From: Lachnospiraceae bacterium | GTDB lineage: Bacteria; Bacillota; Clostridia; Lachnospirales; Lachnospiraceae | NCBI GenBank assembly: GCA_910575255.1 | Contig: CAJTEM010000006.1 | Span: 44,357-108,356, forward strand | DNA length: 64,000 bases | Reading direction: 5' to 3' | Shown: positions 7,689 through 16,132 of the stretch, in pieces | Layout of the letters: each line of letters opens with the position of its first letter | How positions within the stretch are numbered: position 1 is the stretch's first letter | Notes under the pieces: model-generated | Told to the model about the DNA's origin: nothing | Seen by the model: only the letters and a program-made list of their open reading frames with translations | Database searches by the model: none | Made by a program: the position numbers and the translations under genes

Positions 7689-7886
7689 ATGATGAGGGTA
7701 ATGGAAATGGAAGGCAAGACGCGGGAAAGAGAAATGGAACAGCAGCAAAAGGAACTGCAGGAATTAAGGACAGAGAATTACAAGCTGAGAGAGGACAATG
7801 AGATGCTGATAAGAACAGTAAAGCAGTTGAAAATAACATTGGATCGAATGATACGGCGGTATGTGGTGGGGGAGAGAAAGGGCTGA
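7689..7886 (+). CDS. Small coiled-coil protein
   Basis: A 65-residue, highly charged protein (MMRVMEMEGKTREREMEQQQKELQELRTENYKLREDNEMLIRTVKQLK...) that is essentially one coiled coil. AAAGGAG lies 7 nt before the ATG. Its TGA stop abuts the TGA stop of the convergent zinc-ribbon gene, the two stops together reading TGATCA. The partner also ends in a coiled coil, so the two might interact. The family is unknown. Confidence 0.65.
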   Translation: MMRVMEMEGKTREREMEQQQKELQELRTENYKLREDNEMLIRTVKQLKITLDRMIRRYVVGERKG

Positions 7887-8300
7887 TCAGCGTTTGCCGG
7901 TTCTGCCTGCTTTCGTGGGGGATTTTTCCAGTGTCTGCTCCAGTTCCTTATTTTTCAGGAGAAGATCCCAGATGGTCTGGTGCATCCACTGGATGGTTTC
8001 GTTCAGTTTTTGGTTTTCGGATTCCAGGCACCGGGGATCCGGAGTTTGGAGGGCAGCAGCCTCACCACTGGAACAGGAGCGGATATAAGCCAGAAAACGG
8101 CTGCAGGCAGCCGGATTGCCGGCGATGATTTTCTCAACCAGAAGCTTGTCCCGCTCTTCTTCATTCAGGCGGCAGAACCCCGAATAGCTGGTAAGGCGTT
8201 TCAAAGGAAGCTCACAGACCGGACAGGTCATATGGGCAAGCGGGCGGGAGTAGTTGTAGCGGCCACAGCCAGGACAATAATAGACAGACAGCTCTTTCAT
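7887..8300 (-). CDS. Zinc-ribbon/coiled-coil protein
   Basis: The 137-residue protein opens MKELSVYYCPGCGRYNYSRPLAHMTCPVCELPLKRL, a four-cysteine (CPGC...CPVC) zinc ribbon. A helical middle part and a C-terminal coiled coil rich in Glu/Gln/Leu follow (ESENQKLNETIQWMHQTIWDLLLKNKELEQTLEKS). The ATG at 8300 has GGAGG five bases upstream; a longer in-frame start does not. There is no signal peptide. The function is not known; a scaffold or nucleic-acid-binding role is possible. Confidence 0.75.
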   Translation of the reverse strand: MKELSVYYCPGCGRYNYSRPLAHMTCPVCELPLKRLTSYSGFCRLNEEERDKLLVEKIIAGNPAACSRFLAYIRSCSSGEAAALQTPDPRCLESENQKLNETIQWMHQTIWDLLLKNKELEQTLEKSPTKAGRTGKR

Positions 8301-8394
8301 AGATACCTCCAAAAATATGCAAATATTCTTAACAGGACAGTATTACTTACTATAATATATAGCGCAGAGAAGCGGGAAATATGACAGGATTTGC

Positions 8395-8432
8395 AAAAAA
8401 ACAGACAAGCCTTTATGGCCTGTCTGTTTTTT
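8395..8432. terminator. Bidirectional terminator
   Basis: An AAAAAACAGACA left arm and a TGTCTGTTTTTT right arm surround a short GCC/GGC stem, giving a U-tract on either strand. It lies between two minus-strand genes and should end the 460-residue protein transcript that stops at 8473. Confidence 0.8.
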
Positions 8433-8472
8433 GTTCTGAACGGATGATGGTTAACTCTGGTATTTCGTAAGA

Positions 8473-9855
8473 TTACTGCTGGATGACTCCGCTGGTATTG
8501 ACGGTCCAGATCTTATCATTGGAATCTTTATAATCCTTAAAGCCCTTGCCCAGCTCTGGTTTTGCATCAGATTTGGAGGAGGAAGAAGCCTTCTGAATGG
8601 TGCCGGAGGGGTTCACCAGATACTGAACTCCGTCAAGCTCTACCGGTGCATAGCGCAGATCCCGCTCGGCATCCAGACGCAGTCCCTGGCGGTACACATG
8701 GTTATCGCGGACGCCATGGAAGCCCTGTCCCTTGTTGCCGCCTTCGGTCAGGAAAAACCAGGTCTGATTCTCATCCAGATCCTCGTCATAGATGGTCTGC
8801 TTTCCTGTTTTCATGACACCGTCATCACCAAAGTAGTAATTGGCAGTGCTGCCGCTTTCCGTGGTTACCACCTGCAGACCGGTCATCATCTCGCCTCTGG
8901 TGTTAAAGGCATAACGTTTGGAACTGATGTTAAAGGTCTGGATGCCCTCAGAGGCATGGTAGGGGCTGCCCTTTTTGAAATAGAAGGTAAAGATCTCGCC
9001 CTCTTCGCTGATGCCAGGGGCGCCTTCGATCTGGTACCAGCCCTCGGCGCGTTTTCCGTCCTCTTCATAGTACTGGAAATCGCCTACACTTAGAGCGGCA
9101 GGCTCTGCAGCGCCTTCGGCATTGGAATCGGTAGCGGTTTCGGTATTTTCCTCTGCGGCCGGGGCAGCAGGAAGCTGATACCAGCCAGTCTTAAGAATAC
9201 CGTTTTCAAAGGTATAGTAATGGCTGCCGATCTTGCGGTCAACCTGATTTACGATCATTCTTCCCTTGCTGTCAAAATAGTGCCAGATGGTCTCGGCATC
9301 GATCTCTTCATCCTCATTTTCCAGCTCAACCCAGCCGGTTTTCATGACACCGTCGCCTTCTCCTCCCAGGTAGTAGGTGAAGCCGTCCAGCTCCAGCATT
9401 CCGGTCTGCATATGGCCGTCTTCATTAAAATAGTAGGACTTTCCGTTAATCGTCTGCCATTCGGAGGCAGCGTATTTGCCGTCACTGCCGAAATAGTACC
9501 AGTTGGTGTCGGCAGCGTCGTCATCCCAGTCCTCATTATCCTCGCTGATCCACTGGTTATAAATGCGCTTCCCGTTTTCGTCTACATAATACTCGTCAAC
9601 CATCTGAGAACGGGCGATTACGCCGTCTTCATTCAGATAGTACCAGTCATTATCTTTTTTCTTCCAGGTATCGGTAAGCGGATAACCGTCGCTGTCAAGG
9701 TAGCTTAAGTCACCGTTTTCTTCTGTCCATCCGGCTCTGGAGGCCGCGAATGCGGTCCGGGCCAGCCCGGGGATTGTGTTAAAAATTTCAGGGGTTACCG
9801 CAGCCATCACAGTTGCGGCGGATAATACAGCCAGAAACTGAACTTGTTTTTTCAT
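8473..9855 (-). CDS. Large secreted wall-binding-repeat protein
   Basis: A 460-residue protein with signal peptide (MKKQVQFLAVLSAATVMAAVTPEIFNTIPGLARTAFAA) followed by about a dozen choline/glucan-binding-type repeats. Examples are DLSYLDSDGYPLTDTWKKKDNDWYYLNEDGVIARS, NWYYFGSDGKYAAS, and NYYFGDDGVMKTG. Spacers are acidic (SEDNEDWDDDAAD) and Ala/Glu-rich. No enzymatic domain is seen. It ends with a Ser/Lys-rich stretch and a TVNTSGVIQQ repeat remnant. AGGAG precedes the ATG at 9855. Likely a non-covalently wall-attached surface protein; ligand unknown. Confidence 0.9.
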   Translation of the reverse strand: MKKQVQFLAVLSAATVMAAVTPEIFNTIPGLARTAFAASRAGWTEENGDLSYLDSDGYPLTDTWKKKDNDWYYLNEDGVIARSQMVDEYYVDENGKRIYNQWISEDNEDWDDDAADTNWYYFGSDGKYAASEWQTINGKSYYFNEDGHMQTGMLELDGFTYYLGGEGDGVMKTGWVELENEDEEIDAETIWHYFDSKGRMIVNQVDRKIGSHYYTFENGILKTGWYQLPAAPAAEENTETATDSNAEGAAEPAALSVGDFQYYEEDGKRAEGWYQIEGAPGISEEGEIFTFYFKKGSPYHASEGIQTFNISSKRYAFNTRGEMMTGLQVVTTESGSTANYYFGDDGVMKTGKQTIYDEDLDENQTWFFLTEGGNKGQGFHGVRDNHVYRQGLRLDAERDLRYAPVELDGVQYLVNPSGTIQKASSSSKSDAKPELGKGFKDYKDSNDKIWTVNTSGVIQQ

Positions 9856-9964
9856 AGATTGATTACTCTCCTTTTTTGTGTGTCGGGACGGATTCCTGTA
9901 CGGAAACGCTTTCTGGTCCCGTTGATGTTTGGTGGCCGAAAATCCATATTTGCATTACTCTGCG

Positions 9965-9993
9965 ATTATAGTGGATTTTTTTCGTTTTGAAAA
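9965..9993 (-). promoter_or_regulatory. Possible promoter for the 460-aa wall-binding protein
   Basis: A perfect TATAAT on the minus strand (9970-9965) has a weak TTTTCA 17 bp upstream (9993-9988). The start codon is 110 bp away, leaving a long leader. Confidence 0.4.
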
Positions 9994-10063
9994 GTGAAGG
10001 TTGCTGGCAAAGCTGGAAGCCGGTGGGGAGGGGGCCGGGGGTACGCTGGAGGGTATGCCGGAG

Positions 10064-10270
10064 GGTACGCTCTGGAAAAAGATTCCCCCGGATTGCGGGT
10101 TTCGGAGCCAGAAACTCTAAGCTTGCAGAAATCTGCTAAGAGCAGGAACAAAAATACAGAACTCGCTGCGCTCAGACAGCTGTATTTTTGTTCCTGACGC
10201 AGATTCCTGCGAGCTAAGAGTTTCTATGGCTCCTGCAAACGCAATCCGGGGGAACCTTTTTCCAGAGCTG
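10064..10270. repeat. Modular palindrome C1 with nested stems
   Basis: Outer arms 10070-10097 and 10240-10267 are closely complementary. An intermediate stem pairs AGAAACTCTAAGC near 10110 with GAGCTAAGAGTTTCT near 10215. The apex is a perfect 16-bp stem (10144-10159 with 10180-10195) whose loop holds ACTCGCTGCGCTCAGACA. The GTACGC left border is triplicated (10041, 10052 as GTATGC, and 10065). The outer arms match those of the copy at 26326-26405, which lacks the inner module. Confidence 0.85.
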
Positions 10271-10385
10271 TCAGCTGCCGGTCACGAAAACCAATCTCAT
10301 TCGGACAGCATTGTATTAATCCTGAGTAATAACATTTGCTGTTTGAGTTAATAGCATTGTTCCGTTGACAGGAACCAGGCAGTTG

Positions 10386-10716
10386 CTGTTCACACCCAAT
10401 GTCGGTAAGTTAAGAAATCGCGAAACACAGCCAGGGAAACGGGGAGAGCAGCCATCGAAAAGGGCCTGCGGATTTTGACTTTGCAGAGATTTAGAAGTCC
10501 TTGAATTTCTGAGTTTTGCGTTGAAACGAAAATTCACACTGTCTGAGCGCAGCGAGTTTGTGAATTTTCGTTTCGTTTTTAGCAAAATTCAGAAATTTTA
10601 GGAATTCTTGATCTCGAAACCGGAAAAATCCGCAGGCCCTTTTCGATGGCTGCTCTCCCCGTTTCCCTGGCGTACCTTTTGGAACAGCTTAACTTACTGA
10701 CATTGCCTGTGAACAG
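10386..10716. repeat. Modular palindrome C2, three nested levels
   Basis: The outer stem is 10386-10414 with 10688-10716 (imperfect). The middle stem is a perfect 46-bp inverted repeat (10431-10476 with 10625-10670). The apex is a perfect 14-bp stem (10524-10537 with 10560-10573) around CGCTGCGCTC-type sequence. The ~150-nt inner core is nearly identical, in inverse orientation, to the core of the copy at 24323-24650, whereas the 46-bp arms are unrelated to that copy's arms. C1 and C2 fill most of the 974-bp gene-free stretch 9856-10829. Confidence 0.9.
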
Positions 10717-10768
10717 TAATACCAGGTAAGGGCACAAGGAAAGCGTAAGATTTAGGGAGTAGGATTTT

Positions 10769-10789
10769 TTGCCAGGATATGCTATAATC
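10769..10789 (+). promoter_or_regulatory. Extended -10 promoter of the polysaccharide operon
   Basis: TGCTATAAT (TATAAT at 10784-10789) is an extended -10 with no good -35 at 17 bp. It lies 41 bp upstream of the start of the ThDP enzyme gene, just right of palindrome C2. Confidence 0.55.
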
Positions 10790-10829
10790 GAAAAAAACCT
10801 CCCTTCCGGGAACGAGAGGAGCTGCTATT

Positions 10830-12965
10830 ATGAAAATAAAGGTGTCCAACTACATCGCTCAGAAACTGACGGAGTCGGGAATTCGCCAGGTATTCAGCGT
10901 GACTGGTGGCGGTGCCATGCATTTAAATGATGCGCTGGGGCATCAGCCGGGACTGCAGTGCCTGTATCAGCATCATGAGCAGGCCTGTGCAATGGCTGCG
11001 GAGGCGTATGCCAGAATCCATAATCGGATTGGCCTTCTGTGCGTGACGACAGGACCGGGAGGAACGAATGCGATTACCGGTGTGGTAGGGGGATGGCTGG
11101 ATTCGATTCCGATGCTGATTCTGTCGGGACAGGTGCGGTACGATACCACAGCACGTTGGTCAGGAACTGGAATCCGTGCGATGGGAGACCAGGAGTTTGA
11201 CATTGTAAAGGCAGTAGACTGCATGACAAAATACAGTGAGATGGTGATCGATCCGCTGAGGATCCGGTATTGTTTGGAGAAAGCACTCTATCTGGCCTGT
11301 TCCGGAAGGCCGGGACCGGCGTGGCTGGATATTCCCCTGAATGTGCAGGGGGCATACGTGGATACGGAGCAGCTGGCCGGGTTTGACGCGGCAGACTATG
11401 AGGCTGGAGGAACCGGCTGGGCCATGCATGCAGTAGGGGTGGATCATACCTCCGGGACTCCGGTGGTGGCAGGCGCCACGGAGAACAGCCTGAAAGCAAC
11501 CGTGCTGGCGGGAAGCCGGGGGATGAGGCCTCTGGTAGTGGAAGAGCCGCCTCATGCGATTGCCGAGGATTACGCGGGCAAAGGAGAGAAGAGGCAGGTG
11601 CTGCCGCCACGGGTGTCCGAAGCTACGGCCCGGGAGATTATCGAAAGGATCCGGAAGGCAAAGCGTCCGGTGCTGAATGCCGGTAATGGGATCCGGATTG
11701 CGGGTGCGCATGAGAGTTTTATGGAGATGGCAGACAGGCTGGGGATCCCGGTGGTGACCGGGTGGAACAGCCAGGATTGCATCTGGGACGAGCATCCCCT
11801 GTATGTGGGACGGGCCGGCAATATGGGAGACCGCCCGGGGAATTTTGCGATTCAGAACAGTGATCTGGTATTTTCGGTGGGAAGCCGTTTGAGTATCCGC
11901 CAGGTGGGGTATAATTATGAGACATGGGCCAGAGAGGCATATGTCATTTACAGTGATGTGGATGAGGAGGAGCTGAAAAAGCCCAGCGTGCATGCGGATA
12001 TGCGGGTGCATGCGGATGCGAAGGATCTGCTGGAGGCGATCTGCCGGGTGCTGAGAGACGAGTATCCGCAGAGCGCTGTCTGCGGCGCCGGGAGTCAGGC
12101 CGGCGGGCCGGTATTTGAAGGAGGCGAGGGCCTTCCTGGCATGAGCTGGAATGAGACCTGTCGGATGTGGAAAGAGAGGTATCCGGTGATTCGTCCGGAG
12201 CATCTGCAGCCGGACAGTACGAAAGAGGCCAATGTCTATGCCTTTGTCAAAGAATTGAGCAGCCGGCTGGAAGAGGGGCAGATTACGGTGGTGGGCAATG
12301 GCTCTGCCTGTGTGGCGGGCGGGCATTCCTATGTTATAAAGAAAGGACAGCGTTTTATCAGCAATTCGGCCATTGCGGCCATGGGCTATGACCTGCCGGC
12401 GGCAATCGGCGTCTGCCAGGCAGTGAAGGAGGACGGCAGGGAGGATGCCGGAGCGCCATCTGCAGGTCGGCAGGAAAAATACCGGCAGGAAGTGATCCTT
12501 TTGACCGGGGACGGCAGCATTCAGATGAACCTTCAGGAACTGCAGACGATTGTGCACCATCAGATGCCGATCAAGATCTTTGTTATTAATAATGGAGGCT
12601 ATCATTCGATTCGTCAGACCCAGAAGAATTATTTCGGGGAGCCGTTGGTCGGAATCGGGGTGGACAGTCATGATCTGAGCTTCCCGGATATGGGAAAGCT
12701 GGCACAGGCATACGGACTTCCTTATGTGGCGGCCCACCACAACGAGGAGCTGGCAGCGGCAGTGGAGAATACGCTCTCCCTGAAAGGACCGGCGATCTGT
12801 GAGGCGTTTGTGACACTGGAGCAGAATTTCGAGCCGAAATCAGCAGCAAAGCGGCTGCCGGACGGGAGCATGGTTTCTCCGCCGCTTGAAGATCTTTCTC
12901 CCTTTTTGCCGGAGGAGGAGATGGATGCCATGATGATTATTCCGCGGATTGAAGAACCGATATGA
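10830..12965 (+). CDS. Thiamine-diphosphate enzyme, acetolactate synthase-like, of surface-sugar pathway
   Basis: The 711-residue protein has the ThDP-enzyme layout. An N-terminal Pyr domain carries the catalytic Glu in QHHEQACAMAAEAYAR (~residue 51), a central domain follows, and the C-terminal PP domain carries LTGDGSIQMNLQELQ...VINNGG, the GDG-to-NN cofactor motif. It is longer than usual (550-600) because of low-complexity insertions around 190-245, 405-425 and 535-555. Heading an operon of sugar epimerases, a C-methyltransferase and glycosyltransferases, it more likely makes a modified sugar (compare YerE-type two-carbon addition in yersiniose synthesis) than acetolactate. The exact substrate is unknown. 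GAGAGGAG lies about 9 nt before the ATG. Confidence 0.85.
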   Translation: MKIKVSNYIAQKLTESGIRQVFSVTGGGAMHLNDALGHQPGLQCLYQHHEQACAMAAEAYARIHNRIGLLCVTTGPGGTNAITGVVGGWLDSIPMLILSGQVRYDTTARWSGTGIRAMGDQEFDIVKAVDCMTKYSEMVIDPLRIRYCLEKALYLACSGRPGPAWLDIPLNVQGAYVDTEQLAGFDAADYEAGGTGWAMHAVGVDHTSGTPVVAGATENSLKATVLAGSRGMRPLVVEEPPHAIAEDYAGKGEKRQVLPPRVSEATAREIIERIRKAKRPVLNAGNGIRIAGAHESFMEMADRLGIPVVTGWNSQDCIWDEHPLYVGRAGNMGDRPGNFAIQNSDLVFSVGSRLSIRQVGYNYETWAREAYVIYSDVDEEELKKPSVHADMRVHADAKDLLEAICRVLRDEYPQSAVCGAGSQAGGPVFEGGEGLPGMSWNETCRMWKERYPVIRPEHLQPDSTKEANVYAFVKELSSRLEEGQITVVGNGSACVAGGHSYVIKKGQRFISNSAIAAMGYDLPAAIGVCQAVKEDGREDAGAPSAGRQEKYRQEVILLTGDGSIQMNLQELQTIVHHQMPIKIFVINNGGYHSIRQTQKNYFGEPLVGIGVDSHDLSFPDMGKLAQAYGLPYVAAHHNEELAAAVENTLSLKGPAICEAFVTLEQNFEPKSAAKRLPDGSMVSPPLEDLSPFLPEEEMDAMMIIPRIEEPI

Positions 12966-12975
12966 GGAGACATAC

Positions 12976-13923
12976 ATGAGGGTAGTGGTAACAGGCGCAA
13001 CCAGCTTTATCGGGGCAGCCGCGATCCGGCAGCTTGTACAGAACGGACATGAGGTGTGTGCAGTGGTGCGTCCCCGATCCCGCAATCTGGAAAATCTTAA
13101 CAAGCAGGTTCCGGAGGACTGCCGGAGCAGGGTACAGGTGCTGGAACTGGATATGCGGGAGATCGAACAGACGGCAGAGCGGATTTCCCGGCCAGGGGAT
13201 GCCTGGCTGCATACCTGCTGGGAAGGCGCCGGGAGCGATAACCGTACTCAGCGGGATGTGCAGCAGGCGAATGTGATCAGCTCTCTGGCGGCGGTAAGGG
13301 CTGCCGCGGCTGTGGGGTGCAAAAGATTTCTTTTTACCGGTTCGCAGGCAGAATACGGGGTCTGCCATGAAAGGATCACGGAGGATATGCCTTGTCGTCC
13401 TGTATCGGAGTATGGCAAGGCAAAGGTTGATTTTGCACATCAGGCGGAGAGTCTTTGCAGCTCTCTGGGAATGGAGTATATCCATGCCCGGATTTTCAGC
13501 GTCTACGGTCCAGGGGATCATCCCTGGTCGTTGGTGCAATCCTGCCTGAGGACCTGGAGCCAGGGGGGAGAGATGCGGTTGGGAGAGTGTACGCAGTGGT
13601 GGAATTTCCTGTATATTGAAGATGCGGCAGAAGCTCTGACAGCTCTGCTTGGCACTGTTGATCCGGGATATTATAATGTGGCAGGCAGGGATACCAGACG
13701 ACTGCGGGAATTTGTGGAAGAGATGTATGATCTGTGCGGCGCCCGGGGCAGCTATTCTTACGGAGAAAGGCCGCAGAATGCAGAGGGGCCGGCAGACCTG
13801 CTGCCGGATATTACGAAAATCTGTGCGGAGACTGGCTGGGAGCCAGAGACGCCGTTTGCGGAGGGAATCTATGAAATATTGCATTGCCTGCCGGAGCAAA
13901 CTTCCGGCAAAACCGGTATTTAA
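12976..13923 (+). CDS. NAD-dependent epimerase/dehydratase (extended SDR), first paralogue
   Basis: The 315-residue protein has the SDR nucleotide motif GATSFIG at residues 7-13, a GSQAEYG strand and the catalytic YGKAK. The ATG at 12976 has GAGGAGA 6 nt upstream and follows the ThDP gene stop by 10 bp. It is clearly paralogous to the SDR at 15076-16011: both share SVYG(P/R)GDHPWS, a WNF segment and AG.DTR.LR.FVEE..LCG. Its 3' end overlaps the methyltransferase start by 53 nt in another frame. It probably acts on a nucleotide-linked keto sugar; whether epimerase, reductase or dehydratase cannot be read from sequence. Confidence 0.85.
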   Translation: MRVVVTGATSFIGAAAIRQLVQNGHEVCAVVRPRSRNLENLNKQVPEDCRSRVQVLELDMREIEQTAERISRPGDAWLHTCWEGAGSDNRTQRDVQQANVISSLAAVRAAAAVGCKRFLFTGSQAEYGVCHERITEDMPCRPVSEYGKAKVDFAHQAESLCSSLGMEYIHARIFSVYGPGDHPWSLVQSCLRTWSQGGEMRLGECTQWWNFLYIEDAAEALTALLGTVDPGYYNVAGRDTRRLREFVEEMYDLCGARGSYSYGERPQNAEGPADLLPDITKICAETGWEPETPFAEGIYEILHCLPEQTSGKTGI

Positions 13924-15055
13924 GCTGGAGAATGCCCCGGCATCGGCGCAGAACATTCCGGATGCCAGGGAAGTACAGGATGATAAAGGGATGGATCTTT
14001 TCCTGTATCAGTGCGGACAATGCGGGCTGGTGCAGTTTGACTGTCAGCCGGTGGACTATTACCGGGATGTGATTCGGGCCGGAGGACTTTCGGTGACGAT
14101 GACGAATCTGCGGCGAAGCCAGTACCGGCATCTGATTGATACTTACCATCTGGAAGGAAAGCGTTTTCTGGAGGTGGGCTGCGGAGGCGGTGAATTCCTG
14201 AAGGTGCTGACGGAATTTCCGGCGGAGATCTATGGCATGGAGCACCGGCCGGATCTGGTGGCAAAGGCAAGGAAGGCCGGACTTCAGGTGTGGGAGGAAT
14301 TCCCGGAGACGGCGGATCAGGTTTTTGGAGGGAAGGAAGGGCCGGGGTCTTTTGATGTTTTTTTATCTTTCAATTTTCTGGAGCATCAGCCAAGGCCGGA
14401 TGTGATGCTGCAGGCAATCTATCATAATCTGACAGAGGACGGGATGGGGTTGATTACGGTACCTGCTCTGGAGTATATTCTCGAACAGGGGAGTTATTAT
14501 GAGCTGCTTCGGGATCACCTTGCTTATTATTCCTTTGATACCCTGAGACAATTGCTGGAGCGCAATGGTTTTGCGGTTCTGGAGGAAGAGATGGTGAACC
14601 GGGATACTATCTCGGCAATCGTGAAAAAAGTACCCCTGGGGGAGCAGGTGATAAACACTGCCTTTGGGGAGAAGACATTTCCGGGCTCTCTGGCAGAAGG
14701 GTATGAGACTACGGCAAAGGAAATGGAAGAGCTGGTGAAGCGGCTGGAGAGGGAGAACAGGACCCTGGCTGTCTGGGGTGCGAGCCATCAGGGCTTTACG
14801 CTGGCGGCGACTACGGTTCTGGGAGAAGCGGCGGAATATATGATCGACTCTGCGCCATTTAAACAGGGGCGTTTTGCCCCGGTTTCACATCTGCAGATTG
14901 TGGCTCCGGAACATTTCTTCCGGAATCCGGCTGACGTGATTCTGATCGTGGCGCCGGGATATACGGACGAGATTGCCGGGATTATCCGCCGGGAATTCGG
15001 CAAAGAGACCGGGATTCTGGCGATCCGCACCAGCCATGTGGAAGAGCTTCATTGA
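13871..15055 (+). CDS. Sugar C-methyltransferase (SAM-dependent, zinc-binding N-terminus)
   Basis: The 394-residue protein has the three-part layout of sugar C-methyltransferases such as TylC3/NovU. An N-terminal zinc-binding region comes first (CIACRSKLP...YQCGQCGLVQ), then a SAM-binding Rossmann core (FLEVGCGGGEFL near residue 103). The C-terminal domain has GASHQGFTLAATT...SAPFKQGRFAPVSH. The start at 13871 (GAGGG upstream) lies inside the previous gene, a 53-nt overlap; a much longer frame beginning at 13649 would lie almost wholly inside that gene and was rejected. By family it adds a methyl group to a ring carbon of a nucleotide keto-sugar, giving a branched sugar. Confidence 0.88.
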   Translation: MKYCIACRSKLPAKPVFKLENAPASAQNIPDAREVQDDKGMDLFLYQCGQCGLVQFDCQPVDYYRDVIRAGGLSVTMTNLRRSQYRHLIDTYHLEGKRFLEVGCGGGEFLKVLTEFPAEIYGMEHRPDLVAKARKAGLQVWEEFPETADQVFGGKEGPGSFDVFLSFNFLEHQPRPDVMLQAIYHNLTEDGMGLITVPALEYILEQGSYYELLRDHLAYYSFDTLRQLLERNGFAVLEEEMVNRDTISAIVKKVPLGEQVINTAFGEKTFPGSLAEGYETTAKEMEELVKRLERENRTLAVWGASHQGFTLAATTVLGEAAEYMIDSAPFKQGRFAPVSHLQIVAPEHFFRNPADVILIVAPGYTDEIAGIIRREFGKETGILAIRTSHVEELH

Positions 15056-15075
15056 AAACAGGGAGGAATGCCGGG

Positions 15076-16011
15076 ATGGAGCTTACAGGAAAAAGAATTG
15101 TGATGACCGGCGCCAGCGGATTTATCGGCCGGCATGTGGCGCAGGAGCTTTTGGCTCTGGGAGCAGAGGTGTATGCCCTGGTGCGGGCCTTTTCGCCGCA
15201 TCGGACATTGCTGCCGATTCACGAGAGGTTTCATATCGTAGATGGTTCGCTGAAGGATGTACGGCTCTGTGTGGAGGCGGCAGGACAGGCAGATGGCTTT
15301 CTCCATTTTGCCTGGGGCGGGGTCAACCGGGAGGAGATCGACTCGCCGGCGGTGCAGGCCGAGAATGTGTCAGATTCTCTGGAGTGTCTGGAGGCGGCAA
15401 AAAGGCTGGGCTGCCGGATCTTTATGGACGCCGGTTCGCGGGTGGAATATGGGATTATGGCTGACGGCATCATGGAGGAAAGCCGGGAATGTCATCCGGT
15501 CAATGAATACGGGAAGGCAAAGCTGGAATTCTATCAGCAGGCAAGGAGGCTTTGCCGGCAATGGGGGATGACATACTACCATTTGCGTTTCTTCAGTGTA
15601 TATGGAAGGGGCGATCATCCCTGGTCCATTATCTCTACGCTGGTGAGGGACTTGCCGCAGGGAAAGACGGTTTCTTTAAGCGCCTGCCTTCACCGCTGGA
15701 ATTTTATGGAGATATCGGATGCAGCCCGCGCGGTGGCTGCGCTGTATGCCGAGAGCTATGGACGGGAGGGGGAGGAGCATGTGATAAATGTTGCCGGCAC
15801 AGATACACGCAAGCTGCGTTCCTTTGTGGAAGAGATTCACAAGCTGTGCGGAGGGAAGGGAAGGCTGGAGTACGGAACCTTTGTACAGGCAAAGGAGGGT
15901 GCGCTTTCTATCTGTCCGGCTGTGGAGGTTTTACAGAGGCTCACCCGGGGAAGCTGGACGGAGCAGGTGACATTTTCTGAGGGGATCCGACGGATGATAG
16001 AACAGGTTTGA
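15076..16011 (+). CDS. NAD-dependent epimerase/dehydratase (extended SDR), second paralogue
   Basis: The 311-residue protein carries GASGFIG near residues 12-18, GSRVEYG and the catalytic YGKAK. The ATG at 15076 has GGGAGG 9 nt upstream. It closely resembles the SDR two genes upstream, so the pair probably arose by duplication around the methyltransferase gene. They may perform successive steps (for instance epimerisation and 4-keto reduction) on the same sugar. Spacing of 20 bp from the methyltransferase indicates one operon. Confidence 0.87.
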   Translation: MELTGKRIVMTGASGFIGRHVAQELLALGAEVYALVRAFSPHRTLLPIHERFHIVDGSLKDVRLCVEAAGQADGFLHFAWGGVNREEIDSPAVQAENVSDSLECLEAAKRLGCRIFMDAGSRVEYGIMADGIMEESRECHPVNEYGKAKLEFYQQARRLCRQWGMTYYHLRFFSVYGRGDHPWSIISTLVRDLPQGKTVSLSACLHRWNFMEISDAARAVAALYAESYGREGEEHVINVAGTDTRKLRSFVEEIHKLCGGKGRLEYGTFVQAKEGALSICPAVEVLQRLTRGSWTEQVTFSEGIRRMIEQV

Positions 16012-16132
16012 AAATTGTTTTCTGGAAGATGTGCACCACAGTATGTGGGAAAATGAATTTTCAGACACGTGCCAGGGTGAGGAGATGGCAGGAAAAGACA
16101 GATGACCCGCGTTCGGCGGTACGGAGGTTAAG

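Noticed and set aside
8345-8360. TATAAT at about 8351 on the + strand as a promoter
   Set aside because: No + strand gene follows before a terminator and a minus-strand gene, and there is no -35 element.
10316-10585. Minus-strand reading frame starting MLKTKRK, similar to a + frame at 24454-24669
   Set aside because: The similarity is explained by the shared nucleotide core of palindromes C2 and D. Neither has a ribosome site, and both run through the hairpin apex.
13649-13870. N-terminal extension of the C-methyltransferase frame
   Set aside because: It lies wholly inside the preceding SDR gene, and a GAGGG-preceded ATG at 13871 starts exactly at the conserved zinc-binding region.
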